In this document: in pieces, positions 36,135 through 46,100 of the stretch | How the letters are laid out: every line of letters starts with the position of its first letter | Numbering within the stretch: position 1 is the stretch's first letter | NCBI RefSeq assembly: GCF_029223285.1 | Contig: NZ_JARHUJ010000002.1 | Location: 806,001-870,000 of the forward strand | Origin: Paraflavitalea sp. CAU 1676 | GTDB lineage: Bacteria; Bacteroidota; Bacteroidia; Chitinophagales; Chitinophagaceae | Length of the DNA: 64,000 nucleotides | Direction of reading: 5' to 3' | The notes under the pieces: generated by a model | The model's input: only the letters and a program-made list of their open reading frames with translations | What the model was told of the DNA's origin: nothing | The model's database searches: none | Program-made: the position numbers and the translations under genes

Positions 36135-37304
36135 ATGAAATATACTTTGTTTGGATGTATTGTGCTACTCGCCCTGACTGGCTTTTTGCTGACAGGCTGT
36201 GATAAAGATGAGCGCGCTATCAATATGGATGTAACGGAAGTAAAATCATTCTTTGGTCCGGCAGACAACAGTTCTATTAAACTGAACCCGGCCGGTGGTG
36301 AGGTAGTGGTATTTGAATGGGAACAAGCCAAAGCAGCCGATGGTTCTCTGGTGTTGTATGAAGTGGCCTTTGACCAGGCGAATGGCGATTTTTCGAAACC
36401 TTTTTATACAGTTGTATCGGACAATAAAGGCGTAATGAATAAGCTGTCGTTATCGCATGGCGACCTGAACAATATTGCCAAGATGGGTGGCTCGGCCTTT
36501 TTTGAGAAGAAGAAATTCAAATGGACGGTACTTTCCTCCAAGGGAACGAATGTGAAGCAAGCCGCCTCATCCCGCGTGATCGAACTGGAAAGACCGGGCG
36601 GTTTTGAAGTATTGCCGGGTAACTTGTACATCAGCGGTTCGGCCACCGAAGGCGGCGCCGACCTGGCCAATGCGTTGAAGATGCGCCAGGTTTCGCCCGG
36701 TGTGTTTGAGATCTACAGCAAACTGAAAGCCGGTACCTATAAATTCCTGGATGCGAATACCGGTACGCCCAAACAATACCATGTATTTGACAAGGACGGC
36801 ATCAAGGCGATTGGCGTAAACGGCGAAACGACGTTTACCGGCGCCGATAAGATCATGCGTGTGCGGCTGGATTTCAATAACATCAATGCCTCTTATCTGG
36901 AAGTGAAGGAAGTGAAGTTGTGGTATTGTGCCGGCAATGAATTCTGGGCTACGCTGCCTTATACGTCGAATGGGGTGTGGCGCAAGAACGCTCATACGGT
37001 TAACTACACACAAATGCCCTGGGGCTTTGAAGAGCGTCATAAATATATGATGGTGGTCAACGAAGGTGCCGGTGATAAGAACCTTTGGCTGAATTCGAAT
37101 TTCGGTGATCCTGCCGGTCAGGATGGTCAATACCCCAGTTCGGTTACTTACCGCACCGTGAACCTGACCACCAATAATGGCAGTCAGTGGGATTGGGGCT
37201 GGAAGTTTGACCGCACCTACCTCCCGCAGGGCGCTGTAGCCGATTTCTGGATCTCCCTGCGTGGCAGCGAGGCGGCATACACCATGAATTATCAAAAACC
37301 ATAA
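36135..37304 (+). CDS. SusE-like outer-surface lipoprotein
   Basis: 389 residues from the ATG at 36135, which follows directly an in-frame TTG CAT. Lipobox LLTGCDKD. The first domain (about 45-150) has the SusE-type beta sandwich pattern with VVVFEWEQAKAADGSLVLYEVAFD. The rest contains starch-module-like repeats (LYISGSATEGGADLANALKM, then FEIYSKLKAGTYKFLD). Such proteins sit on the cell surface and bind the polymer beside SusD. Sequence varies a lot between loci, and the call rests on the domain pattern and on its place between SusD and the mannanase. Confidence 0.82.
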   Translation: MKYTLFGCIVLLALTGFLLTGCDKDERAINMDVTEVKSFFGPADNSSIKLNPAGGEVVVFEWEQAKAADGSLVLYEVAFDQANGDFSKPFYTVVSDNKGVMNKLSLSHGDLNNIAKMGGSAFFEKKKFKWTVLSSKGTNVKQAASSRVIELERPGGFEVLPGNLYISGSATEGGADLANALKMRQVSPGVFEIYSKLKAGTYKFLDANTGTPKQYHVFDKDGIKAIGVNGETTFTGADKIMRVRLDFNNINASYLEVKEVKLWYCAGNEFWATLPYTSNGVWRKNAHTVNYTQMPWGFEERHKYMMVVNEGAGDKNLWLNSNFGDPAGQDGQYPSSVTYRTVNLTTNNGSQWDWGWKFDRTYLPQGAVADFWISLRGSEAAYTMNYQKP

Positions 37305-37324
37305 CAGTTCATTAAGCGAATAAT

Positions 37325-38479
37325 ATGCTTCAAACAATTAGCCTGCGTGCCGCTCTTTTGATCGCCGTATGTTTTTTTACGGCCTGCCTCAAGGAAAAAG
37401 AGGATGTGGGTACACCGGCACCTCCTGCTGGCATCAACGGGCCAGTGTATGACTGGACTAAAATTGCAGATTCTGCCCAGTCGTCCTTAACCTATTTCTG
37501 GTCGGCCTCGGGCAAGGTCTATTTAACCAGCAACAGTTCGACCGATTGGGGCCAGTACTGGCCCAATGCGCATGCGTTGGATGTGCTGATCGATGCTTAT
37601 GTGCGCAATCCTTCGCCGGCGGTAAAAGCGAGGATGGATGAGCTGGTGAACGGCGTGAAAGCGAAGAACGGGAATACCTGGATCAATTATTATTACGATG
37701 ATATGGAGTGGATGGCATTGGCCTGTCTGCGTGCCTACCAGGCGACCAACGATGCGCAGTATAAGACGATCACCGACCTGTTGTGGGCGGATATCAAAGC
37801 GGGCTGGAGCAATGACCTGAACGGCGGCCTCTGGTGGAGAAAAGATTACTCTTCCAAGAATACGCCTTCGAATATGCCGGCCGCAATATTAGCAGCGCGC
37901 TTGTACAAGGCATTCAACAATGCTGATGACCTGGCCTGGGCCAATAAGATCTATGACTGGCAGAAGGCGACATTGTATGAGGCGGCCACCGGATGGGTCT
38001 ATGACAATATTGATAAGAACGGCAATAAGAACACTACCTGGAAATTCACGTACAACCAGGGCACATTTATAGGGGCGGCGCTGGAGCTATACAAGATCAC
38101 CAATAACCTCAGCTACCAGAGCGATGCGATCAAGGCCACGGAATTCGCCGTTAGTTCGGGCCAGCTTACAGCCAATGGCATTTTGAAAGATGAAGGCGGT
38201 GGCGACGGCGGACTGTTCAAAGGTGTCTTTATCCGCTATTTTACCCGGCTGATCATAGACGGCAATTTGCCGACAGACAAAAAGAACAATTACCTGCAGT
38301 TCCTGAAGAAGAATGCCGAATCACTGTGGAGCAAGGGTACCAATAAGAGCTTAACACTATTTGGCAATGCCTGGGATAAGGCGCCGGGCAACACCACGGA
38401 CCTTACCACGCAATTGAGCGGCGCCATGCTGCTCGAAGCGATGGCCGAGCTGAAGAAACTGGATCTTTTGCCTAAGTAG
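37325..38479 (+). CDS. Glycoside hydrolase family 76 lipoprotein (endo-alpha-1,6-mannanase)
   Basis: 384 residues. Lipobox cysteine at residue 21 (FFTACLKEK). The (alpha/alpha)6 barrel shows the GH76 signature YYYDDMEW with Asp125 and Asp126 as the catalytic pair, then GGLWWRKDY and TYNQGTFIGAALELY further on. Length and motif order are normal for the family. GH76 endo-mannanases cut the alpha-1,6-linked backbone of yeast and fungal mannan, which defines the likely substrate of this whole locus. It is the last gene, 20 bases after the SusE-like gene, and is followed by a strong hairpin. Confidence 0.92.
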   Translation: MLQTISLRAALLIAVCFFTACLKEKEDVGTPAPPAGINGPVYDWTKIADSAQSSLTYFWSASGKVYLTSNSSTDWGQYWPNAHALDVLIDAYVRNPSPAVKARMDELVNGVKAKNGNTWINYYYDDMEWMALACLRAYQATNDAQYKTITDLLWADIKAGWSNDLNGGLWWRKDYSSKNTPSNMPAAILAARLYKAFNNADDLAWANKIYDWQKATLYEAATGWVYDNIDKNGNKNTTWKFTYNQGTFIGAALELYKITNNLSYQSDAIKATEFAVSSGQLTANGILKDEGGGDGGLFKGVFIRYFTRLIIDGNLPTDKKNNYLQFLKKNAESLWSKGTNKSLTLFGNAWDKAPGNTTDLTTQLSGAMLLEAMAELKKLDLLPK

Positions 38480-38497
38480 GGGAGGTGAGGAGTGTTT

Positions 38498-38549
38498 CCC
38501 CGCCTGTTGCATGATATCTGCATCTGCGACAGGCGGGGAATTTGTTTTC
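38498..38549 (+). terminator. Terminator of the mannan locus
   Basis: CCCCGCCTGT (38498-38507) pairs perfectly with ACAGGCGGGG (38529-38538), and more loosely TTT with AA beside it. AATTTGTTTTCT follows. The 21-base loop is long, but the ten-pair stem is strong. It starts 19 bases after the GH76 stop codon. Confidence 0.75.
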
Positions 38550-38627
38550 TGGCACTTACCAGATGTACCTGGATGGAGAGAAATATTGCTACAAATTTCT
38601 ATTTTAGCTTATACTTTAAACCGCGAT

Positions 38628-39176
38628 ATGAAACTTTGTAAGATATTAGTCCCTATGCTGATCTGCCTGGCGTATTCAGTATCGGACACATTCGGACAAC
38701 GCAGCTTACAACCTGTAGCCAATGGGATTACCACAGACAGTATCAATAAAATCCTTACGAACATCCGAAAGAACTATACCAATATCAACTCGAAGTTAAC
38801 CGGGTTAAAAATTGTAAAGGATGAAATAGAAGGGGAATCCACCGAGGGTGGATCTATCGAAAAGTTTTATGACGGCGATTCATTGCGGAAGGCAATAGTA
38901 ATATACTATGGCGAACTTGGAAAAGCTATCCTTGAATACTATTTTGTCCGGGACGCAGAACTATTTTTCGTATACGAAAGGCGCGAGAATTACGACAAAC
39001 CAATAAGTGCCGGGAAAATCAATATTGCCAAAACTGAAGAGAGCCGCTATTACTTCAATAATCAACAATTGATCCGCTGGTTAACGGAGAAGGTAATTGT
39101 GAATGCCAGCCAATATCAGGCTAAGCAGGTCGAAATACTGGAAGATTTGAAAAGAATAAAACGCAAGGCTATTTAA
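38628..39176 (+). CDS. Secreted protein of unknown function
   Basis: 182 residues from the ATG at 38628, chosen because a signal peptide follows (MKLCKILVPMLICLAYSV). The mature part is Lys/Glu/Asn-rich and alternates helix and strand (LRKAIVIYYGELGKAILEYYFVRD). The strand-turn pattern recalls small periplasmic proteins with MORN-like or beta-sandwich folds, but I cannot assign a family. The base composition is more AT-rich than its neighbours. It stands alone between the mannan locus terminator and the MFS gene. Confidence 0.6.
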   Translation: MKLCKILVPMLICLAYSVSDTFGQRSLQPVANGITTDSINKILTNIRKNYTNINSKLTGLKIVKDEIEGESTEGGSIEKFYDGDSLRKAIVIYYGELGKAILEYYFVRDAELFFVYERRENYDKPISAGKINIAKTEESRYYFNNQQLIRWLTEKVIVNASQYQAKQVEILEDLKRIKRKAI

Positions 39177-39292
39177 ACAACGTACGGCATTGCCGGGGTA
39201 TTGCGAGGTAGAGGATAATTTTGAAACCCTTTCTGGAACAAAAAACTCAAGATAATAGTATCTTACCGGCCCTTAACTCCCTTGCATACCAA

Positions 39293-40525
39293 ATGAAAAA
39301 AGAACGTACCGACCTCCAGCACCTGTTCAGTATCCCTGTGATCGTTGCCGCCCTTGGCTATTTTGTAGACATATATGACCTCCTGTTATTTGGCATTGTA
39401 AGGCTGGAAAGCCTTACCGATCTTGGCCTGAGCGAAGAAGAGCTCTCCGCCACCGGCGCCTCTATCCTCAACTGGCAAATGACCGGCTTGCTGCTCGGCG
39501 GTATCCTCTGGGGCATTGTGGGCGATAAGAAAGGCCGGTTGTCGGTATTGTTCGGTTCCATCCTGACCTACTCACTCGCCAATATCGCCTGCGGTTTTGT
39601 GCAGGACCCTACCACCTATAAGATCCTTCGCTTTGTAGCCGGCATTGGCCTGGCTGGAGAACTCGGTGCAGGCATCACCCTCGTATCAGAAATTCTCCCC
39701 AAGCGTTTAAGGGCCATCGGCACCTCATTGGTGGCCGGCATTGGGCTGTTTGGGGCAGTGGTGGGCTATTTCACCGTAAAGCTGTTTGCGTGGCGCCATG
39801 CCTATTTTATCGGCGGCGGTATGGGTTTCTTACTGCTGCTGCTGCGCCTCGGCGTTTTTGAATCGGGCATGTTTAAGAATATTCAAACGGAGAAGCATGT
39901 AGAGAAGGGCAATTTCTTCGCCTTCTTTACCAGCAAACGCCGTTTCTTCCTGTACCTGAGATGTATCGCGCTGGGCTTGCCTACCTGGTTCGTGATCGGC
40001 ATCCTGGCTACTTTCTCCAATGAGTTTGGTAAGGCGTTGGGCATCCAGGAAGCCTTGAAACCCGGCCTGGCCATCATGTGGTGTTATGTGGGCCTTGCCA
40101 TTGGCGACCTCTCCAGCGGTTTCATTAGTCACGCCTTGCATAGCCGCAAAAAGGCGGTGGCCTATATGATGTTGTTCACCTTGGTTGGTTGCGCCCTCTA
40201 CCTGTTTGCCGGTATTTCGACCGCTACGGGTATGTACGCCCTTTGTTTTTGGATGGGCCTTGGCATAGGCTATTGGGCGATGTTCGTAACCATCGGGGCG
40301 GAGCAGTTTGGCACCAACCTGCGGGCAACGGCCGCCACCACCATTCCCAACATGGTACGCGGCATGGTGGTACTGATGACCACGCTCTTTGGATTGGCCA
40401 AACCTTCTCTGGGTGTATTGCTGGCAGGCGCAGTGGTCGGATTGCTTTGCTTTGCCGCCGGTTTTTATTCAACACTCACCATTCCTGAAACGCATAACCG
40501 AGACCTCGACTTCCTGGAGGAGTAA
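39293..40525 (+). CDS. Major facilitator superfamily transporter
   Basis: 410 residues from the ATG at 39293 (a TTG at 39221 gives a longer frame with a polar extension). Twelve membrane helices are visible. The loop 2-3 motif GIVGDKKGRL and the helix 4-5 segment FVAGIGLAGELGAGITLVSEILPKR with a following RAIGTSLV are typical of the sugar/metabolite-proton symporter branch. The first helix carries GYFVDIYDLLLFG, with an acidic pair likely involved in proton coupling. Substrate not known. It is followed 32 bases later by a membrane SRPBCC gene. Confidence 0.88.
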   Translation: MKKERTDLQHLFSIPVIVAALGYFVDIYDLLLFGIVRLESLTDLGLSEEELSATGASILNWQMTGLLLGGILWGIVGDKKGRLSVLFGSILTYSLANIACGFVQDPTTYKILRFVAGIGLAGELGAGITLVSEILPKRLRAIGTSLVAGIGLFGAVVGYFTVKLFAWRHAYFIGGGMGFLLLLLRLGVFESGMFKNIQTEKHVEKGNFFAFFTSKRRFFLYLRCIALGLPTWFVIGILATFSNEFGKALGIQEALKPGLAIMWCYVGLAIGDLSSGFISHALHSRKKAVAYMMLFTLVGCALYLFAGISTATGMYALCFWMGLGIGYWAMFVTIGAEQFGTNLRATAATTIPNMVRGMVVLMTTLFGLAKPSLGVLLAGAVVGLLCFAAGFYSTLTIPETHNRDLDFLEE

Positions 40526-40557
40526 GTGCTCCTTAATTAGCTCAATAACCTTTCATC

Positions 40558-41514
40558 ATGAAGTCATTCTTAGATAACATAATGCCCGAAAATGATGTTC
40601 CCCGCAAATGGGTGGCTATCGGGCTTACGGTGATCATTGCCGGCGTGTTGACTATTTGGGCGATCTATGGGGCGGGAGACTATGGAGTCGCCTTGTTTGT
40701 GCTGGTGCCACTTTTCATTGGTGCCAACGCCACTGTTTTATACGGTTATGATAAGGATCTCAAGCGAAAGGAGGCTTTCCTATTAGGTTTTCTGGCCCTT
40801 GCTTTTTACCTGGCGGGATTGATCCTCTTCGCCATCGAAGGGCTAATATGCATTGCAATGGCTGCACCGTTTGGGATCATACTCACCTGGCTTGGTTGTT
40901 TATTGGGTCACGGTCTGATCAGTAAGGTGCCCAATGGTGGGCCTCCCACTATGCTGTTGCTGGCCCTGGCGATTCCTGTCGTTTCATTTATCGAAAGAGG
41001 CAGCGAGCCGGAACTCACGGCTGTGGTTACCTCCATCGAGATCGAGGCCGATCCGGAGACCGTTTGGAAAAATGTAGTGGAATTTCCCGAGCTCGATGAG
41101 CCGAACGAACTACTGTTCAAAGCGGGCATTGCTTACCCGATCAATGCTAAGATCGAGGGTAAAGGAGTGGGCGCCATCCGGAACTGCAATTTCACCACCG
41201 GAAGTTTTGTGGAGCCCATCACGGTGTGGGATCAGCCAAGGCTCCTCAGCTTCGATGTTCAGGAACAACCGGCGCCGATGAAGGAGATCAGTTTCTGGGA
41301 TGTGGACGCGCCGCACCTGCACGATTATTTCGTATCGAAGAAGGGGCAGTTCAAGTTAACGAAACTACCCAATGGCCATACGCTGCTGGAAGGCACTACC
41401 TGGTACTACCACAACATCAATCCGGCTTTTTACTGGCGCTTGTGGAGCAATGCGATCGTACACAAGATCCATGAACGGGTATTGAAGCACATCAAACGCA
41501 ATGCTGAACGATGA
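40558..41514 (+). CDS. Membrane protein with C-terminal SRPBCC domain
   Basis: 318 residues. The N-terminal 145 residues hold four to five membrane helices (about 20-38, 45-62, 72-92, 95-120 and 128-142). The C-terminal part (155-310) is an SRPBCC/polyketide-cyclase-like domain, seen as SIEIEADPETVWKNVVEFPELD, GVGAIRNCNFTTGSFVEPITVW and TLLEGTTWYYHNINP. A hydrophobic-ligand pocket is thus tethered to the membrane. Ligand unknown. Its stop overlaps the start of the cREC gene as ATGA (41511-41514), and the two are probably functionally linked. Confidence 0.8.
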   Translation: MKSFLDNIMPENDVPRKWVAIGLTVIIAGVLTIWAIYGAGDYGVALFVLVPLFIGANATVLYGYDKDLKRKEAFLLGFLALAFYLAGLILFAIEGLICIAMAAPFGIILTWLGCLLGHGLISKVPNGGPPTMLLLALAIPVVSFIERGSEPELTAVVTSIEIEADPETVWKNVVEFPELDEPNELLFKAGIAYPINAKIEGKGVGAIRNCNFTTGSFVEPITVWDQPRLLSFDVQEQPAPMKEISFWDVDAPHLHDYFVSKKGQFKLTKLPNGHTLLEGTTWYYHNINPAFYWRLWSNAIVHKIHERVLKHIKRNAER

Positions 41515-41861
41515 GCTACCAATTATTCCTCGACGACATCAGGACTGTTGAGATGGTATATCCCAAACTAACAGAGCAGGATTTTGCTGTGATAAGAAAT
41601 TTCAATGATTTCAAGTCGGTGATCACCAGCCAGGGACTGCCGGCGTTTATCAGCTTCGACAACGACCTGGGTCTCGACGACAACGGCGAGGTTGCACCCG
41701 ACGGATATGCCGCCGCAAAATGGTTGGTCTATGAGTCCGGCCTAGACTTATCAAATCTGAAATTCCATGTTCACTCCGCCAACCCGGTCGCCAGCGTACA
41801 GATCCAAAGCCTGCTTGATAATTACATAAAGCATTTGAAAGACGCAGGAAACGATGAGTGA
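41511..41861 (+). CDS. Cyclic-phosphate receiver (cREC) domain protein
   Basis: 116 residues, one domain. FLDDIR (Asp8, Asp9) and ISFDNDLG (Asp50, Asp52) are the marker motifs of the cREC family, receiver-like domains that are thought to bind or process cyclic phosphates of nucleic acids or nucleotides. DGYAAAKWLV further on is also family-typical. There is no attached output domain, and no kinase next to it. It overlaps the membrane SRPBCC gene by four bases. The usual company of cREC proteins, RNA ligase or RNA-repair genes, is missing here, so its partner may be the SRPBCC protein. Confidence 0.8.
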   Translation: MSYQLFLDDIRTVEMVYPKLTEQDFAVIRNFNDFKSVITSQGLPAFISFDNDLGLDDNGEVAPDGYAAAKWLVYESGLDLSNLKFHVHSANPVASVQIQSLLDNYIKHLKDAGNDE

Positions 41862-41922
41862 TGCCGTCACGGCCGATCTCTTTAAAAGAACACGAACATC
41901 TCTAATCCATACCCACGCTCTA

Positions 41923-42498
41923 ATGCGAATACTGATCCTTATAACACTGTTCATAGCAAGCACTTCCGCCTTATGTCAGCCTATCTTCGTGACCGACACA
42001 AGCTCCGCCGGCATTGATTCCATTTTCAACAGATTGAAATCTGCCGTTGCTGAAGTGCGACAATATCATACAGACGTTACACCTTTGTCGAAAACATATA
42101 GGACGGTAGTAAGAAAATATGCAAAAGACTCTTCTGTCTATCTCTTTTCAGATACCATGGGTAGACTTTTGTTCAAAACAATAGACAAGTACAATAAGTC
42201 AGGCTTCAGGTCGTGGCAATCTATAGAGGTTTATTCACTAACAGGTCAGCTATACTATCGGGAAGGATGGAAATGGAATTACAGACGTCCGGGTGAAAAA
42301 ATAGAAGATGACTACATCTTTATTGACGCATGGATGGCTGAAAAAAGGAGATTCACCTACGATAGTTTAGGGCGAATAAGTACCGAAAACTGGTGGTATG
42401 CCCCCATAAGGTTACTTGAATACCGCTACACCTATAGCAATAGTGACACACTGGTAACTACTATCCGCAAGGACAGTATTGATTTATTTTGGAAATAA
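41923..42498 (+). CDS. Secreted protein of unknown function
   Basis: 191 residues from the ATG at 41923, chosen because a signal peptide follows (MRILILITLFIASTSALCQ). An alternative ATG at 41854 would overlap the cREC gene but would put the signal peptide inside. The mature part has repeated Tyr-rich strands (YSLTGQLYYREGWKWNYR, RFTYDSLGRISTENWWY) that resemble RHS/YD-like or MORN-like beta hairpins. Composition is more AT-rich than the neighbours. Function unknown. Confidence 0.6.
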   Translation: MRILILITLFIASTSALCQPIFVTDTSSAGIDSIFNRLKSAVAEVRQYHTDVTPLSKTYRTVVRKYAKDSSVYLFSDTMGRLLFKTIDKYNKSGFRSWQSIEVYSLTGQLYYREGWKWNYRRPGEKIEDDYIFIDAWMAEKRRFTYDSLGRISTENWWYAPIRLLEYRYTYSNSDTLVTTIRKDSIDLFWK

Positions 42499-42512
42499 TG
42501 AGCTAACGCCCC

Positions 42513-42950
42513 TCAAATCGTAGTAGAACTCTTCACCTCCTTACCGGTTGCATCGTAGAATACATATTTACGCTCGATGCCTTTTTTGAATTCGACCCGG
42601 TAGAGTTTTTCGTTGTGGCTGTTTTCGAGATAGGCCGTTGACAGTATTTTCCACTTGGCAAACCGGCTGTTCTGCACCGATGTTTTGACTTCAGACGGAA
42701 ATTTTTCCATGGCCATCAGTTCCTCCGTATAATCCCAGGTGCCATCGAGGTGGTAATGGGCGGTGTGTTTGCTGTTATTAAGGACAAAGCTGGCGTTATA
42801 GCTTACTGCATTATTCTTCCATTCCACCTGTGCTGCCTTGGCATATTTTTCGGCAAAATGTTTTTTGGACTTGTCGGGAATGTTCACCACCTGGGCACTC
42901 AGCTGCAGGGAACCGAATAGGACAACAATCAACCATGCACATGCTTTCAT
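42513..42950 (-). CDS. Secreted PepSY-like protein
   Basis: 145 residues from the ATG at 42950 (signal peptide MKACAWLIVVLFGSLQLSAQ); the longer frame from 43046 lacks a reasonable N-terminus. The mature part matches the PepSY-like (BLIP-like) family: KHFAEKYAKAAQVEWKNN, then a strand pair YNASFVLNNSKHTAHYHLDGTW. A second half follows with FAKWKILSTAYLENSHNEKLYRVEF. Such proteins are small periplasmic binding proteins of Bacteroidota. A single gene between convergent and divergent neighbours. Confidence 0.78.
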   Translation of the reverse strand: MKACAWLIVVLFGSLQLSAQVVNIPDKSKKHFAEKYAKAAQVEWKNNAVSYNASFVLNNSKHTAHYHLDGTWDYTEELMAMEKFPSEVKTSVQNSRFAKWKILSTAYLENSHNEKLYRVEFKKGIERKYVFYDATGKEVKSSTTI

Positions 42951-43064
42951 AACCTGTTTTTTTGAGTTTGATAATCCGGCATGGGAGGGGAGGCCTGGTA
43001 GAGGGGCTGGCGTAATAGCCAGTAGATCGATCAATAAATTTAACAATTTTCCGGCAATGCCAGA

Positions 43065-43091
43065 AATAAAGAACCCGGATACTAATCCGGG
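43065..43091 (-). terminator. Terminator of the five-gene effector-like operon
   Basis: CCCGGAT and ATCCGGG form a perfect seven-pair stem with a four-base loop (43074-43091). Read on the minus strand it is followed by a T-rich tract (TTCTTTATTTC). It lies 15 bases after the stop codon of the 1645-residue fusion and upstream of the PepSY-like gene. Confidence 0.8.
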
Positions 43092-43106
43092 CTCTTACCA
43101 GGCTCT

Positions 43107-46100
43107 TTAAAAGGTTGTCCACCCTATGCCAAAGTAGGACCAGGCACCTGGTTTTATGGCATAGCTCTTCACTTTCACCGTCAGGGTTTCTCCCCCCTTT
43201 GCGATGTAATCTACAATTTCATAACTGTTGTCGTAGCTACTGCTCGCAGCCACCAGCGTACCTTTTTCGTCGTATACCAGGAGGTCGAAATCCATATCCA
43301 GCGTTGTATTCTTCAAAAATTCGAATCCCCATATCTTGAAATAGTTCGTAGTGCTATTCCAGGCCAAGGTTACCTTCACGTGCTTTTTATCTTTTGGAAC
43401 GGTTATTTTCCAAACCCGGGTGGAGAACTTGTCCGGACCAAACCCTGCCGCATCGAACCTGCCACAATCCCAACCTTTGTCCAGCGCCACTTTTTTCGGC
43501 TGGTAAGGCTTCTTCGCAATCTTGATCGATTCATAGATATTCAAGGCCCCGGTGCCGTCCTTTTGATCCACCTTGGGTGTTTCCTTGAGGTCCGCATACC
43601 ACAGCCCGCCATCTACATTTCTTTTGGCCCCGGCCATCAGCACCGCTCTTATCGCTTCCGGATACACTTTCAATTGTGGCGATAGCGATTGCAGTATCGC
43701 TGCAGAACCAGCCACCGCAGGCGATGCAAAACTGGTGCCGCCCCAGTTCACCAATCCAACAGCCGTAATGTTTTCACCCAAGGCACATATCTCCGGCAAT
43801 TCCCGGTCGCTACGGGGTGATGTAGGATTTCTGAATGTTGAAAAGGTAGATATCTTTCGCTCCGTTTGTTCATCATGACTGCCCACCGCTATTGAATTGT
43901 ACCCCTTGTGATTAACGTATTCATTGGTGGATGGAACGATGGCAGTGTCGTCGCCCTGACCCGTGTTGCCAGACGCCTGTACGATCATGGGATAGGGCCA
44001 CAGTACCGCCAGCGAATCGGTAATAAAATCGCTCAATTGCATCCCTCCATTTACCTGGTCGTCGGCTACATGAAAACTTCTGTTGATGACCGAACAGCCT
44101 TGTTTTACCGCCCACTCCAAAGGCGCATGCAGATCGCCCGTGCCAAAGTTGGCAGAATACAGCTTGCAATTAGGGGCATAGCCCTTGGGTTTTCCGGTCT
44201 CTTTATTCTTGATGATCGCACTCACCAACCGGGCATGCGAGGAAGTGGTGGGCGTAGTACTGTCAAAATATCCTTCGATGGTCAGGTTGGTCAGCACATC
44301 CGGCGCATCTTCCCATACCGCTACCTTGATGTCTTTTCCCAGGTTGCTAAGCCCTTCAGTTTGCGCCTCCGCCGCTCCCGATCTGCTCAGGGACGTATCC
44401 AGCGACAGAAAATATTTCTTGTCATTGTAGAAGATACCCAGCACCAGCGGATCATTCTTGATCAGGTCAATGGTTCTCCTGGATGCCTTCGCAAAAAACA
44501 ACGGCAGCAATTCCGATACCCGCAATACCTCTATGCCTGACCGTTCGATGGTCACTTTTCTTACCGTCTCTTTGATCATGGCGGCCATGCGCTGGCGGTA
44601 ACCCGCTATTTCGGCCGGCATGGTGGCCAATTGCGCCGCCGTATAATTGGTCTTGGCTGGTTCGTTGATATCCAGGGCCAGCCACACGGCTATATCGATG
44701 CCCGCTGTATCGGGTAATGCGGGCAGCCGCGATGCCAGCCCGGGGTGTATCTTGTTGTTGACATTGCTGGTAGTTTCATGTTCAAGGGTTGTTACTTCGG
44801 CCTCCGACAGCTCATTGCCCTGCTCATCATAAGTTTCGCCCAGGAATTTCTTCGTGGCTTTATCATAGCGCTTGTAAAATGTTACCCTTCTACCGGAATG
44901 GGGTAGCTGTTTTTCCGTACGGGCCAATACCACGGGCAGGTCGGCTGGCTGTATATTTTCCCAGTTCATCGTTTCCGCATCCTGCTCTGTATCCGTTTGC
45001 TCGTCCAGGAACGCTTCGTGGTCCGCTTCCAGATCGGGGACCGTTTCTTCCAGGTTGCCATTTAACCAATCTTCGTATTGCACGTCTTCCTCCTCCGATT
45101 CTGCAGCCATTTCAGGTTCTTCTTTCTTGATAAGGGAAGCAGATTTATTGCCCCAGGTGCGCCAGTCGGCCAGGATCGTGTTGCCATCACCGCATTTGAA
45201 GGATGCTCCGCCATCGGTGAGCCCCAGTTTATCGATGGCCCATTGCCCTACGTTGAACCAGATATCCGGACCGGGATCATTTTCCCGGGAAGCCGAACCC
45301 TGGCGATGGGCCAGGATATGGGTGGTATTCAAAACCGCTTTTAAATAACGGGTCAGGAATTGCCCGGCGTCATACTGCGCCTGCGTGGGTACATCCCTGT
45401 TCTGTACTTTCGAGTCTTTGTCGATCCACCATTTGCCTTTTATATTGGGGAAATTTCCTTCAAACTCGACCGCCACGCTACGCGGGCTCAAACAGTTGCC
45501 ATGCCAGATCATCCTAGACAGGGGATGCAGTTGAATGATGCGTCCGTCGAGCATGATACAGAAGTGAGCGCCGGTATTGACATAACCCTCCGGTGCACTG
45601 TACACGTTTTTAGGTCCGCCCCGGCGCTTGAATGCCATATGGTGTAATACGAAGGCCCATACCGTTCTTGGATCGCGAAAACTATTGAGTATATGTTGCG
45701 GCTTATTCTTTACTCCATTGGCCTGCCCTTGTGCCGTCCAGTCTTCTACACGCGTTTTTGCTTCGGCCATCATGGTAGCTGCCGCAGCCCCCAATCGTTG
45801 AACAGCGTCTGCTTCCAGCAGCGCCCGCTCGGTTGCAAAATCGATGGACCTGGTGAGAGAAAGTCCTTTTTGCTGCTGAAAATCGCCAATGGCTTTTTTG
45901 GTGGCTTCGTCGGGCGTATTGTTCAAGGCAAGGTTCAGCCCCAACTGTTTATTCAATATGCCTTTTGCCCAGCAGGTACGGCCCTCACAGGCTTTCACTG
46001 GCTTGGGCGCTTCGTACATTATTTCATCCTGGTCAGCGGCCTCGTTGCCATAGGCTGTTTCCTGGGTCGATGCATCCTGCTCCCACTGATAATTTTCTTC

